Source: CF-161 sp035259145
Lineage (GTDB): Bacteria; Chloroflexota; Dormibacteria; Dormibacterales; Dormibacteraceae
Assembly: GCA_035259145.1 (NCBI GenBank)
Contig: DATFWQ010000206.1
Span: 1-37,450 of the forward strand
Reading direction: 5' to 3'
DNA length: 37,450 nt
Shown here: one piece after another, positions 23,562 to 30,952 of the stretch
Layout of the letters: each line of letters begins with the position of its first letter
Numbering within the stretch: position 1 is the first letter of the stretch
The notes under the pieces: model-generated
Database searches by the model: none
The model's input: the letters and a program-made list of their open reading frames with translations, nothing else
Told to the model about the DNA's origin: nothing
Position numbers and translations under genes: made by a program

Positions 23562-25199
23562 TCAGCGTGCCCCCGCGCCTCTGAGCACCCTGCCTGGAGC
23601 TGAGCCGGTGTGGCGGCCGCCGTCGAGGGCGCGCATCCCATTGATCCAGACGTCTCGCACACCCTCCGACAGGTGGTGCGGGTCTTCGAAAGTCGCCAGA
23701 TCCCGAATTTGAACCGGGTCGAAAATGACGACATCGGCGTAGTAGCCGTGCCGCAGCAGGCCCCGGTTCTTGAGGCCGAGGCGCACCGCCACCGCGGAGC
23801 TCATCTTGCGAACGGCGTCCTCGAGCTCGATCACCCCCTGCTCGCGAACGTACCGTCCAAGGATGCGGGGGTAGCTGCCGTAGGCGCGCGGATGCGTCGG
23901 CCCCAGCTCGGCGGCCCAGGCCGGATCGAGGCCTCCGGCGTCGGTGCCGATCGTGACCCACGGCTGGCGCAGCTGCTCGACGACGTTCTCCTCGCTGATG
24001 ACGAAGTAGACCGTGCCCACTCTCTGGCGTTCGGACATGAGCAGGTCCATGGCGGCGTCGACCCAGTCCTGACCTCGCGCAGCCGCTATCTCCGAAAGCC
24101 TTCTCCCGTTGTACTCTCGGTTCTCGGGCTTCTGAAAGCCTATCGGCATGACGCCTTCCGGCCCGGCAAGGTTGCCCATCGGCTCCCAGTCCCCGCTGGG
24201 CCAGCGCACTTCCTCGCGGACCCGGGCTCGGATCGCGGGGTCCTGCAGGTTGTCGAAGAGCTTCCCCCCGGCCGCAACCCAGGGGGGCAGGACCGACGTG
24301 AGCCCGGTCCCCCCGGCGACGTAGGGATAGATGTCGGCAGTCACGTCCTGACCACTTGCCCTGGCCTCTGCAATCGTTTTGATGGCACCGGCCATCCGGG
24401 GCCAGTTTGGGCGGCCTGAGGCCTTAAGGTGGTAGATCTCGACTGGCACGCTGGCGCGCCGGCCGATCTCCACGGCCTCCCCGATGCCATCCAGCAGACG
24501 GTCGGACTCAGAGCGCATGTGGGTGGCGTAGATCCCGCCGTGGCCGGCAACCACCCGGCAGACTTCTACCAGCTCCTCGGTGCGGGCGTAAGCCTCGGGA
24601 GGGTAGATCAGCGCGTAGCTCACGCCAAGCGCGCCGTCGAGCATCGCCTCCTTCACGACCGTGCGCATGACCTCCAGCTCGTCGGCGTCCGGCGGTCCCA
24701 TGTCCATTGCCTTGGCGTACTCGCGGACCGTGCCGCCGCCCAGGAACGAGGCGACGTTGGGCGTCACGCCGCTGGTCGCCATGGCGTCGAGCCAGTCTCC
24801 GAATCGGCGCCATCCCCGCGCTCTCTCACGCCACTCGGGCACGGCATCGACGACGGGGTCGGGCCGGAGCGGATCCTCGATCCGGCCCCCGAACGGAGCC
24901 GGGGTCCATGCCTCACCCATGATCTCCGTCGTGACACCCTGCGTGACCTTGGACAGGCACCGAGGATCGCGCATCAGCGGCCGGATCGAGTGGCTGAGGA
25001 TGTCGATGAAGCCGGGGCTTACGACCATGCCGGAGGCTTCGACCACCTCACCTGCACGCCCGGTCGAGACGCTTCCAGCAGGCAGCACGTCGAGGATGCG
25101 GTCCCCGGAGATCATGACGTCGCCGCGGAACCACGGATTGCCGGTCCCGTCCACCACCCTGGCGCCCCGAATCAACGTGTCGATGGTGAAGTCGCTCAT
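23562..25199 (-). CDS. D-aminoacylase-like N-acyl-D-amino-acid deacylase
   Basis: A 545-residue amidohydrolase-superfamily protein of the N-acyl-D-amino-acid deacylase group. It has an N-terminal beta domain, PGFID (62-66), KVTQGVTTEIMGE (84-96), metal-ligand candidates H227 (ATHMRS) and H257 (IYHLKAS), and D420 (GTDAGG). The first His of the usual HxH is Leu68 here, and the usual metal-bridging Cys in the GNCG loop is replaced (GEAW). I recall a branch of this family with altered residues here, so activity may persist with a changed metal site. GAGGAGGG before the ATG supports the start. Expected role: release of D-amino acids or related N-acyl compounds. It may supply the DAO-type oxidase at 26794, which is inference. 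Confidence 0.85.
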   Translation of the reverse strand: MSDFTIDTLIRGARVVDGTGNPWFRGDVMISGDRILDVLPAGSVSTGRAGEVVEASGMVVSPGFIDILSHSIRPLMRDPRCLSKVTQGVTTEIMGEAWTPAPFGGRIEDPLRPDPVVDAVPEWRERARGWRRFGDWLDAMATSGVTPNVASFLGGGTVREYAKAMDMGPPDADELEVMRTVVKEAMLDGALGVSYALIYPPEAYARTEELVEVCRVVAGHGGIYATHMRSESDRLLDGIGEAVEIGRRASVPVEIYHLKASGRPNWPRMAGAIKTIAEARASGQDVTADIYPYVAGGTGLTSVLPPWVAAGGKLFDNLQDPAIRARVREEVRWPSGDWEPMGNLAGPEGVMPIGFQKPENREYNGRRLSEIAAARGQDWVDAAMDLLMSERQRVGTVYFVISEENVVEQLRQPWVTIGTDAGGLDPAWAAELGPTHPRAYGSYPRILGRYVREQGVIELEDAVRKMSSAVAVRLGLKNRGLLRHGYYADVVIFDPVQIRDLATFEDPHHLSEGVRDVWINGMRALDGGRHTGSAPGRVLRGAGAR

Positions 25200-25326
25200 T
25201 CCGGACCCTCCTCTTCCACAAACTAACGGTTCCTCTCTGCACGATGACCAGCTCGGCGTGTGTGCCCTGGATCGATTCGGCCGAGAGTTACTACGAACGG
25301 CTCCCGGGCGCGTACCCTAGTGGGCA

Positions 25327-25773
25327 GTGCTGGAAGTGGTAGTCGGCTTGGTGGCCGGTCTGCTGTTCCTGGTGGGTGTGGCCATCATGGTAGGACCGGC
25401 TCTCCGTCGGTTCTTCGGCATCGGCCGCCCTCGCAAACGCCGCCTGGCCACGGTGCGGCGATCCGCTCGCTCCACCTCACCCACGGAGCTGCACCCCACC
25501 ACCGTCAAGGCGCTCGCGGCGACCGCGCGGCTGCTGGCGCTGCTCAAGGAGCACAGCCTGGACCGACAGGCTGCCGCGCTCCGCATGGCAGGCAAGCGGC
25601 TTCAGGTGGATGAGGCTGGGGGGATCATGGCCATGCGGGAGGTGCTGCGTCACCTGCGCTCCGTGCGCCTGGGCGACGAGTCGGACCACAAGATCTTTCA
25701 GGGACTGGTGGGACAGCTCCAGAAGGAGCTCGACGATCGGGCCGAGCAGCTGGAGCTGCTGCCGAAGAATTAA
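25327..25773 (+). CDS. Membrane-anchored helical protein of unknown function
   Basis: A 148-residue protein with one N-terminal transmembrane helix (about 2-25), a strongly basic juxtamembrane segment (about 27-48) and a helical cytoplasmic domain (about 58-145) that ends in an acidic coiled-coil-like stretch. The start is GTG with a weak ribosome site. It is divergent from the deacylase and stands alone. No family recognised. Confidence 0.65.
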   Translation: MLEVVVGLVAGLLFLVGVAIMVGPALRRFFGIGRPRKRRLATVRRSARSTSPTELHPTTVKALAATARLLALLKEHSLDRQAAALRMAGKRLQVDEAGGIMAMREVLRHLRSVRLGDESDHKIFQGLVGQLQKELDDRAEQLELLPKN

Positions 25774-25851
25774 GCACTGTCCCAGGTCGCCACCAGGGGT
25801 GATCGCATTACCGTCCTTCGGCGCACGCATCGTCCAGGTTGCACTCGCCAG

Positions 25852-25992
25852 TCATCCTGTGAGCCGGCGAACGACGAGTGGACGTATCTCCGAGATTCGC
25901 TCGTAGTCGCCATCGACGTGGACGACCCCCAAGCCATGGTGGATCGCAGTCACAGCGATCAGGAGGTCGGGGATCGGGGTTCGGTGCCACAT
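25852..25992 (-). pseudogene. VapC-type PIN domain toxin remnant
   Basis: Reading the minus strand from ATG 25992 gives a 46-residue peptide closely resembling the C-terminal third of VapC toxins: PIPDLLIAVTAIHHG, then VVHVDGDYERI and RPLVVRR. This covers the last acidic residues of the PIN active site (Asp of IPDLL and of VDGDYE). The same frame stays plausible a few residues upstream (EPAHSTRL), up to the stop of the SRPBCC gene, but the N-terminal half with the first catalytic Asp is missing, and no VapB antitoxin is visible. It appears to be the stump of a toxin gene whose 5' part was replaced or deleted at the SRPBCC boundary. Not expected to be active. Confidence 0.72.
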
Positions 25993-26023
25993 GCGTGCGC
26001 CCAGTCGCGTAGAGTGCGCCGGT

Positions 26024-26464
26024 TCACGTCGACGACTCGACGTGCTCCTTGAGCATTTCCATGCCGCGTCTGATGCCGTCCTCGTACTGGCCCCTCAGCA
26101 GACCTCCCGCAAAGCGCAGCAAGCCACGCAGCTCGTAGTCCATCTCGTAGACGAGGTCAGTGCCGTCATCTCGTGGTGTGTACGTGTAAGACCAGGTCCC
26201 GTCCAGCGGTCCGCCGGCGAACCGCCCGACTGCCAGCCGGGGTGGGTCCCAGGTCGTGTACTGCAGCACCAGATCGACCTCAAAGCCACCGGGCAGGTCC
26301 AGTTCGTAGCGGACGCGAGGTCCCTCGTCCGGCTTGCTGGGAAGGGCTTCGGCGTGACGGAGGTAAGCGGCCCAGCGAGGCGCGTTGGCGAGGTCCTCGT
26401 GAACCGCCTTCCACACCTTGCGCGGAGGTGCGGCGATCGATACTTCCTCCCGGATCCGGGTCAT
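26024..26464 (-). CDS. SRPBCC family protein
   Basis: A 146-residue START/Bet v 1-like protein. It starts with a beta strand and the pattern EEVSIAAPPRKVWKAVHED typical of the polyketide cyclase/dehydrase branch, then alternating strands, and ends with the long C-terminal helix (about 115-143). These proteins bind hydrophobic ligands in a cavity; ligand unknown. I chose ATG 26464, right before the first strand; a start at 26494 adds ten residues. The gene ends just before the VapC remnant. Confidence 0.82.
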   Translation of the reverse strand: MTRIREEVSIAAPPRKVWKAVHEDLANAPRWAAYLRHAEALPSKPDEGPRVRYELDLPGGFEVDLVLQYTTWDPPRLAVGRFAGGPLDGTWSYTYTPRDDGTDLVYEMDYELRGLLRFAGGLLRGQYEDGIRRGMEMLKEHVESST

Positions 26465-26526
26465 GGTGCGATTATCGATCAGTGTGTCGCGCACCGTGCC
26501 CGAGCATGAGCACGAGCGTCAGGTGA

Positions 26527-26763
26527 GTGCGCTCTATCATTGGCCGCGTGATCCGGCGCAGGCGGCAGCCCTCTGGAGGCACCCTTGAGAAGCTGGCCAG
26601 CGAGACTTCGGAGCTGGTCGGCAAGCTGCTGAGCCAGAACCGCGCCCTACGAGCCGAGAACGAAGCGTTGAAGCGCGACGTGGAACGGCTGTCGGCAGGG
26701 TGGGAGGACATCAAGCGGCTGGCAAAGCTCGCGCCGCGTCGCAAGCGGGCGCGGGCGCGCTGA
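26527..26763 (+). CDS. Small basic coiled-coil protein
   Basis: A 78-residue protein with a basic N-terminus (GRVIRRRRQ), a heptad-patterned helix of about 19-62 (with LLSQNRALRAENEALKRD) and a very basic tail (APRRKRARAR). The pattern resembles a dimeric leucine zipper. Possible nucleic-acid binding or structural role; no family recognised. GTG at 26527 or at 26548 may be the start; AGGTGA at 26521 is too close for the first. Coupling to neighbours is not evident. Confidence 0.55.
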   Translation: MRSIIGRVIRRRRQPSGGTLEKLASETSELVGKLLSQNRALRAENEALKRDVERLSAGWEDIKRLAKLAPRRKRARAR

Positions 26764-26793
26764 CGTCACCGCGCTGGCACCAGCAAACCCAGC

Positions 26794-28011
26794 TTGAGCA
26801 ACATTCACTTTACTGATCGCGACCTGCCCGATTCAGCCGATGTCGTGATCATCGGCGGCGGCCTGGCTGGACTCTTCACCGCGTTCTTCGCCGCCCAGGC
26901 TGGACTTGGACGCGTGCTGGTCCTCGAACGCCGAGGCGCCGTTGCCAGTCTCACCTCAGCCCACTCAGCCGAGGGCTTTCGCCTCGAGTGGGATGCGCTG
27001 GAAAACATCGAGATGGTACGCGAGAGCGTCGACGTGTTCGACCGATTCGCGGAAATCGTCGGCCTTTCGGGATACGACGTCGGGGTCGAAAAGAACGGCT
27101 ACCTGTTCGTCTCCGGGTCGGCAGGCCCGGCCTACCGCCCCGCCCGGCTTAAAGAGCGCGTCGAGCGCTGGCACAACCTGGGGCTGACCGACGTCGAGTA
27201 CCTCACCGGAGAACAGGCAAGGCATCGCTTCCCGTTCGCCGGTGACGCCGTGGAGCAGGCGCACTTCAGGGCGGCCGACGGCTTCGTCGACGCCGCAGCT
27301 GTCGCCCGCGGACTGGTGCTCGGCGGCCGCTTCGAAACCTACGTCGAAGCCCCGGTCGCGGCCATTCAAACCTCGAGATCACGCGTGACAGGCGTACGGA
27401 CGAGGGGTGGCAGAACCGTCGCCACCGAAACGGTCGTCGCCGCCGCCGGTCCTTTCACGCGCCGGCTCGCGGAGGCGGCTCGCGCCCCCCTTGCAATAGA
27501 GAACCGTCGCCGCCATGGCCTGCTCCTGCACCTGACGCCCGGAATGGTCGATCCATCCTGGCCCATGGTGGTGGACGCAGACCTCGGCCTCTACTGGCGC
27601 CCGCGGCCCGAAGGCATCTTCGTGGGCTGGGAGAAGGCGCTGTCCTGGGACCAGCTGCCGACCGACGCGACAGACCCGGTCCCGGCCGACTTCAGCTACC
27701 TCGAGCAGGTTCGGACGCACGGCCGGCGCCTGATTCGTTTCTGGCGCGACCTGCCGTTCGACCAGGTGACCTGGCACACGGGCCAGTACGTCGCCGCTGT
27801 CCCCAATGACGGCCGGCCGGTCATCGGCCCTCATCCGGCGGTTGAAGGCCTCTACGTCAACACCGCCTACGAGGGACGGGGCGTCATGGCCAGCCCAGCC
27901 GGCGGCCGGCTGCTGGTGCGGCTGATCCAGGGCAACGCCGACGCGGACGCGAACCCGTTTCGAGTGTTCTCCCACGGCCGTGGAAACGAGCCGGACAGCA
28001 TGGTTCTATGA
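26794..28011 (+). CDS. FAD-dependent oxidoreductase, DAO family
   Basis: A 405-residue flavoenzyme resembling glycine/sarcosine/D-amino-acid oxidases. The FAD-binding motif is VVIIGGGLAGLFTA (17-30), followed by LVLERRG. A mid-domain is followed by the C-terminal FAD block (PVIGPHPAVEGLYVNTAYEGRGVMASPA). Known members oxidise the amine of small amino acids and give hydrogen peroxide or pass electrons on. The start is TTG at 26794 with no ribosome site; no better start precedes the FAD motif. It is convergent with the peptide importer. The nearby D-aminoacylase-like enzyme could supply amino acids, by inference. Confidence 0.9.
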   Translation: MSNIHFTDRDLPDSADVVIIGGGLAGLFTAFFAAQAGLGRVLVLERRGAVASLTSAHSAEGFRLEWDALENIEMVRESVDVFDRFAEIVGLSGYDVGVEKNGYLFVSGSAGPAYRPARLKERVERWHNLGLTDVEYLTGEQARHRFPFAGDAVEQAHFRAADGFVDAAAVARGLVLGGRFETYVEAPVAAIQTSRSRVTGVRTRGGRTVATETVVAAAGPFTRRLAEAARAPLAIENRRRHGLLLHLTPGMVDPSWPMVVDADLGLYWRPRPEGIFVGWEKALSWDQLPTDATDPVPADFSYLEQVRTHGRRLIRFWRDLPFDQVTWHTGQYVAAVPNDGRPVIGPHPAVEGLYVNTAYEGRGVMASPAGGRLLVRLIQGNADADANPFRVFSHGRGNEPDSMVL

Positions 28012-28013
28012 GG

Positions 28014-28058
28014 TGAGGCATGCCTCCGGCAGTGCCCAGCGAAGGTGCCCACGCCTCA
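28014..28058. terminator. Palindromic region between convergent genes
   Basis: GAGGCATGCCTC (28015-28026) is a perfect 12-bp palindrome. TGAGGC (28014-28019) can also pair with GCCTCA (28053-28058). It lies in the 54-base gap between the convergent oxidoreductase and ABC ATPase genes, so a bidirectional stop is plausible; no T-run is seen. Confidence 0.3.
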
Positions 28059-28065
28059 TGCTTGC

Positions 28066-29019
28066 TCAGGAACCCCAGGGATTCCAGCAGGCGACCGGGC
28101 GGTCCTCGAGCAGCTCGAGCGGCGGCCGCAGCCGCCGGCACTGCTCCATCGCATTCGGGCATCGACTTGCGAACGCGCACCCCGGCCGGGCTCTGCCCAC
28201 GTCTGTCGCCCCGGTACGCGGGGTCAGCTCGAGCAGCTCTGCCGTGTACGGGTGGCGTGGCGAGGTCATGACCCGGTCGGTCGGCCCGGTCTCGACGATC
28301 CGGCCGGCGTGAATGACGATCACCCGCTGGCAGACGGCTGCCGCGACACCCGGGTCACGCGTCGTCAGTATCAGAGCCGCCGCACCGAGGACACGCCGCA
28401 ACAGGTGCAGCATGACCTGCGCCTGGACGGGATCGCTGATACCGACCGTCGGCTCATCTGCGATGAAGAGGGGCGGCCGGTTGGCGCCGGCCAGCGCGAG
28501 CATCACCCGCTGCCGGAGGTCCCCCGTGAGCTGGTGCGGATAGTGACCGAACCGCTGCCGCGGCCGACTCACACCCGCCCAGGCCAGCGCCTCGAGTGTT
28601 CGCTCACGCACCCACCGCCGCGTCATGGCGTATGGATAGCCTTCATAGTGGCGATCGACTGCCTCTGCGATCTGCGAGCCGACGGTCCTGATCGGGTTCA
28701 GGCTGCGCCGCGCGTCGGGGAAGACCATGGCCACATCGCGGCCTCGCACCCGCCACCACTCGGGCTCCACCATTCCGACCAGCTCATGGCCGAGGAGCCG
28801 GATGGAGCCGCTCACCTGGCCCGGAGGGGGCACCATCCCGAGCACCGACAGAGCGACAAGCGTCTTGCCCGAGCCAGGCTCACCCACGATGCCCACAGCC
28901 TCACCTCTCTCCACTGCCAGCGAGATCCCGTCCAGCGCCACGACCGACCGGCCCGAAGCGTCAGGGAATTGAACCCGTAGCTCTTGCAGCCGGAGTACCT
29001 CGGCGACGGCGGTGCTCAA
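28066..29019 (-). CDS. Oligopeptide/dipeptide ABC transporter ATPase with altered motifs
   Basis: A 317-residue OppD/DppD-like subunit. Walker A GEPGSGKT (46-53) and Walker B LFIADEPT (184-191) are intact, and the Cys-rich C-terminus typical of peptide transporters is present (GCAFASRCPN and a later Cys). Three other motifs differ from the norm: Pro101 stands where the Q-loop Gln should be (VFPDARRSLNP), the signature reads LTGDLRQ (164-170) instead of LSGG, and Arg221 replaces the H-loop His (TTRDPGV). These changes are read directly from the DNA. The TTG start overlaps the permease stop as TTGA (29016-29019). An OppF-like partner is not in the window. It may form an asymmetric dimer with one elsewhere, or be losing function. 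Confidence 0.88.
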   Translation of the reverse strand: MSTAVAEVLRLQELRVQFPDASGRSVVALDGISLAVERGEAVGIVGEPGSGKTLVALSVLGMVPPPGQVSGSIRLLGHELVGMVEPEWWRVRGRDVAMVFPDARRSLNPIRTVGSQIAEAVDRHYEGYPYAMTRRWVRERTLEALAWAGVSRPRQRFGHYPHQLTGDLRQRVMLALAGANRPPLFIADEPTVGISDPVQAQVMLHLLRRVLGAAALILTTRDPGVAAAVCQRVIVIHAGRIVETGPTDRVMTSPRHPYTAELLELTPRTGATDVGRARPGCAFASRCPNAMEQCRRLRPPLELLEDRPVACWNPWGS

Positions 29020-29834
29020 CGCGCTTTCACCCTCCAGAGCTGGCCCAGGCCTTCGCCGAACCAGTTCGCGCTGAGGACCGTGAGCACAAGCGCAGCGGCC
29101 GGCGCGTACAGAATCCACGGCGCGGTGGTGACGTTCTGCCGGGCGTCGGCGAGCATGTTGCCCCAGGAGGGTGCCACTTCCGGGGCACCAACTCCCAGGA
29201 AGGAGAGGCAAGCCTCTGTCACCACCAGGTCGGCCACGATGAATGCTCCGACGACCGGCAGCGCGGCGGGCACCGCATAGAGAGCCTGGAAAACGGGCAT
29301 TCTCCCTCGGCCGCCCCAGGTCGCATCGAAGACCGCTAGGGCGAAGGGTGCGGAGGCAAGGATGGCAAGCACGATCAGAAGCGGCCAGTAACCGCGGCCG
29401 ACGATCGCTATGACGGGCGCCGCAAGGACGAGGAACGGAAACCCCGCCGCCGTCTCCGTGGCGCGTTCCAGGATCACCCGAGTCCACCCCAAGCTGGCCG
29501 CTGCTGCCAGCCCGATCCCGGTGCCCGCCAGGCCGGCGATCAGTGTAGCCGGCAGCACAACAGCCAGCGACCAGCGGAACCCTGCCAGCGTACGAGCCAG
29601 AACGTCGCGGCCCAGCTGATCCGTGCCCAGCGGATGACCGATTGTGCCAGGCGCGAGCAGACGCTGTGCCGGTGCGGCGTGCTCCTGGACAATGCCGGCT
29701 CCCACGAGACCCAGCACCGCCACGGCCATCAATCCCACCATCCCTCCCACGAGAAGGCCCGGTCTTGGGATGGCCGGCGCCGGCAGGAGGCGGCGGCTGA
29801 GACCCATTTCGTGGGCGAGCACCGGGCCGGTCAT
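29016..29834 (-). CDS. Peptide-type ABC permease (DppC/OppC-like)
   Basis: A 272-residue inner-membrane permease with about six helices. The family motif HPLGTDQLGRDVLAR lies after helix 1 (about residues 67-81), and the C-terminal half holds the SFLGVGAPEVAPSWGNML block typical of DppC. Its ATG overlaps the stop of the first permease as ATGA (29831-29834). It forms the channel with the upstream permease. The long frame extending upstream of this ATG is a shadow of that gene. Confidence 0.92.
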   Translation of the reverse strand: MTGPVLAHEMGLSRRLLPAPAIPRPGLLVGGMVGLMAVAVLGLVGAGIVQEHAAPAQRLLAPGTIGHPLGTDQLGRDVLARTLAGFRWSLAVVLPATLIAGLAGTGIGLAAAASLGWTRVILERATETAAGFPFLVLAAPVIAIVGRGYWPLLIVLAILASAPFALAVFDATWGGRGRMPVFQALYAVPAALPVVGAFIVADLVVTEACLSFLGVGAPEVAPSWGNMLADARQNVTTAPWILYAPAAALVLTVLSANWFGEGLGQLWRVKAR

Positions 29835-30796
29835 GGCGGGGTTGCGCGCCTCCGGAGACGAGGGTCGACCGCAGCAAGGACGAGGTCGACCATCGCATAC
29901 GTGGCGAAGACCAGGAACGCGATCGCAAATATGGCCGCCTCCACAACCGGGAAGTCCCTTGCCTGCATCGACACGGCGAGCAAGTTGCCCACACCAGGCC
30001 AGCCGAAGAGCCACTCGACTACGACCGCCGCGGAGAGCAGGAAGGCGACCTGGACGCCGACCAGCGCCAGGGCGGCAAGAAGAGAGTTGGGCAGTACGTG
30101 GCCCCACAGCACGTCGCGTGAGGTGGCGCCCATCGCTTTTGCAGTCAGCACCCAGGTCTGGCGCACAGCCCCTGCCACCGGGCCGGCGGTCAGTCGCGCG
30201 GCCCGAGGCGTCAGCCACCACGTGAGCGTAAGCGCCGACAGCGTGAAGCTCAGCGGCGCGCTCGCGCCCATGGCTGAAGTCATGCCGACAACCTGGACCA
30301 GGACGAGGCCGACGATGAGGGCGGGCAGGCTCTGGCCGGTCAGGAGCAACCTGAAGGCCCAGCCGTGCTCAGGGCGGTCGGCGCGGAGCCCGAGCCAGAC
30401 GCCGAGCGAAACGCCGACCAGGGCGGTGGCAGCCAGCGCCGCCGCGGTGAGCATGAGCGTTGCCGGGAGCCGCAGGCGCACCACCTCGAGGGCCGCGGCC
30501 TGGTGAGCCGGCGACTGCCCGAAGTCGAGCCGGAGCGCGCGCGTCACGAACGTGACGTACTGCTGCAATATCGGCCCGTCCAGCCCATACGCGACGTGGG
30601 CGGATCGCACCTCGGCGTGGCTCGCCCCCGCCCCGGCCAGCAGTGCGGCGGGCGAGGCCGAGAGCCGGACCAGGATGAAGAGCAGAGTGGCGACGCTCAT
30701 AAGCACAGCCCCCAGCTGGCCCGCTCGATAGATCAGCCGGCGCGCGACGTGCAGAGCAATCCCATGACCACCCTCTTCCCAACGCGGCCCCTCCAC
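29831..30796 (-). CDS. Peptide-type ABC permease (DppB/OppB-like)
   Basis: A 321-residue permease with a first helix at about 28-47, an outside loop with LDFGQS typical of DppB, and about five further helices. The coupling loop contains KAMGATSRDVLWGHVLPN, the EAA-type motif contacting the ATPase. The start is GTG; no ribosome site is evident, and the first residues are unusual, so the true start may lie a few codons in. It heads a three-gene unit of two permeases and one ATPase. No substrate-binding protein gene is present on either side. Confidence 0.9.
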   Translation of the reverse strand: MEGPRWEEGGHGIALHVARRLIYRAGQLGAVLMSVATLLFILVRLSASPAALLAGAGASHAEVRSAHVAYGLDGPILQQYVTFVTRALRLDFGQSPAHQAAALEVVRLRLPATLMLTAAALAATALVGVSLGVWLGLRADRPEHGWAFRLLLTGQSLPALIVGLVLVQVVGMTSAMGASAPLSFTLSALTLTWWLTPRAARLTAGPVAGAVRQTWVLTAKAMGATSRDVLWGHVLPNSLLAALALVGVQVAFLLSAAVVVEWLFGWPGVGNLLAVSMQARDFPVVEAAIFAIAFLVFATYAMVDLVLAAVDPRLRRRATPP

Positions 30797-30952
30797 GCTG
30801 ACGAGCTTAGAGGTTGCGCCGGCAAGACCGGCGGGTCTCTGACATCGATTCGTTGCTTCTGACCGGCTCGTGCTGCTCTAGGAGGTGCACCGGCGGCCAG
30901 ATGATCCATTCTTTACAACCAGGCGATCGCGATTTGACGCGCGCGTGCCTTT

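Noticed and set aside
22750..23961. 403-codon minus-strand open frame
   Set aside because: Antisense to the zinc CDF gene and the end of the deacylase gene; composition is Arg/Gln/Asp-rich and no domain is seen.
29020..29994. 325-residue N-terminal extension of the peptide ATPase
   Set aside because: It runs through the DppC-like permease in another frame; the TTGA overlap at 29016-29019 gives the real start.
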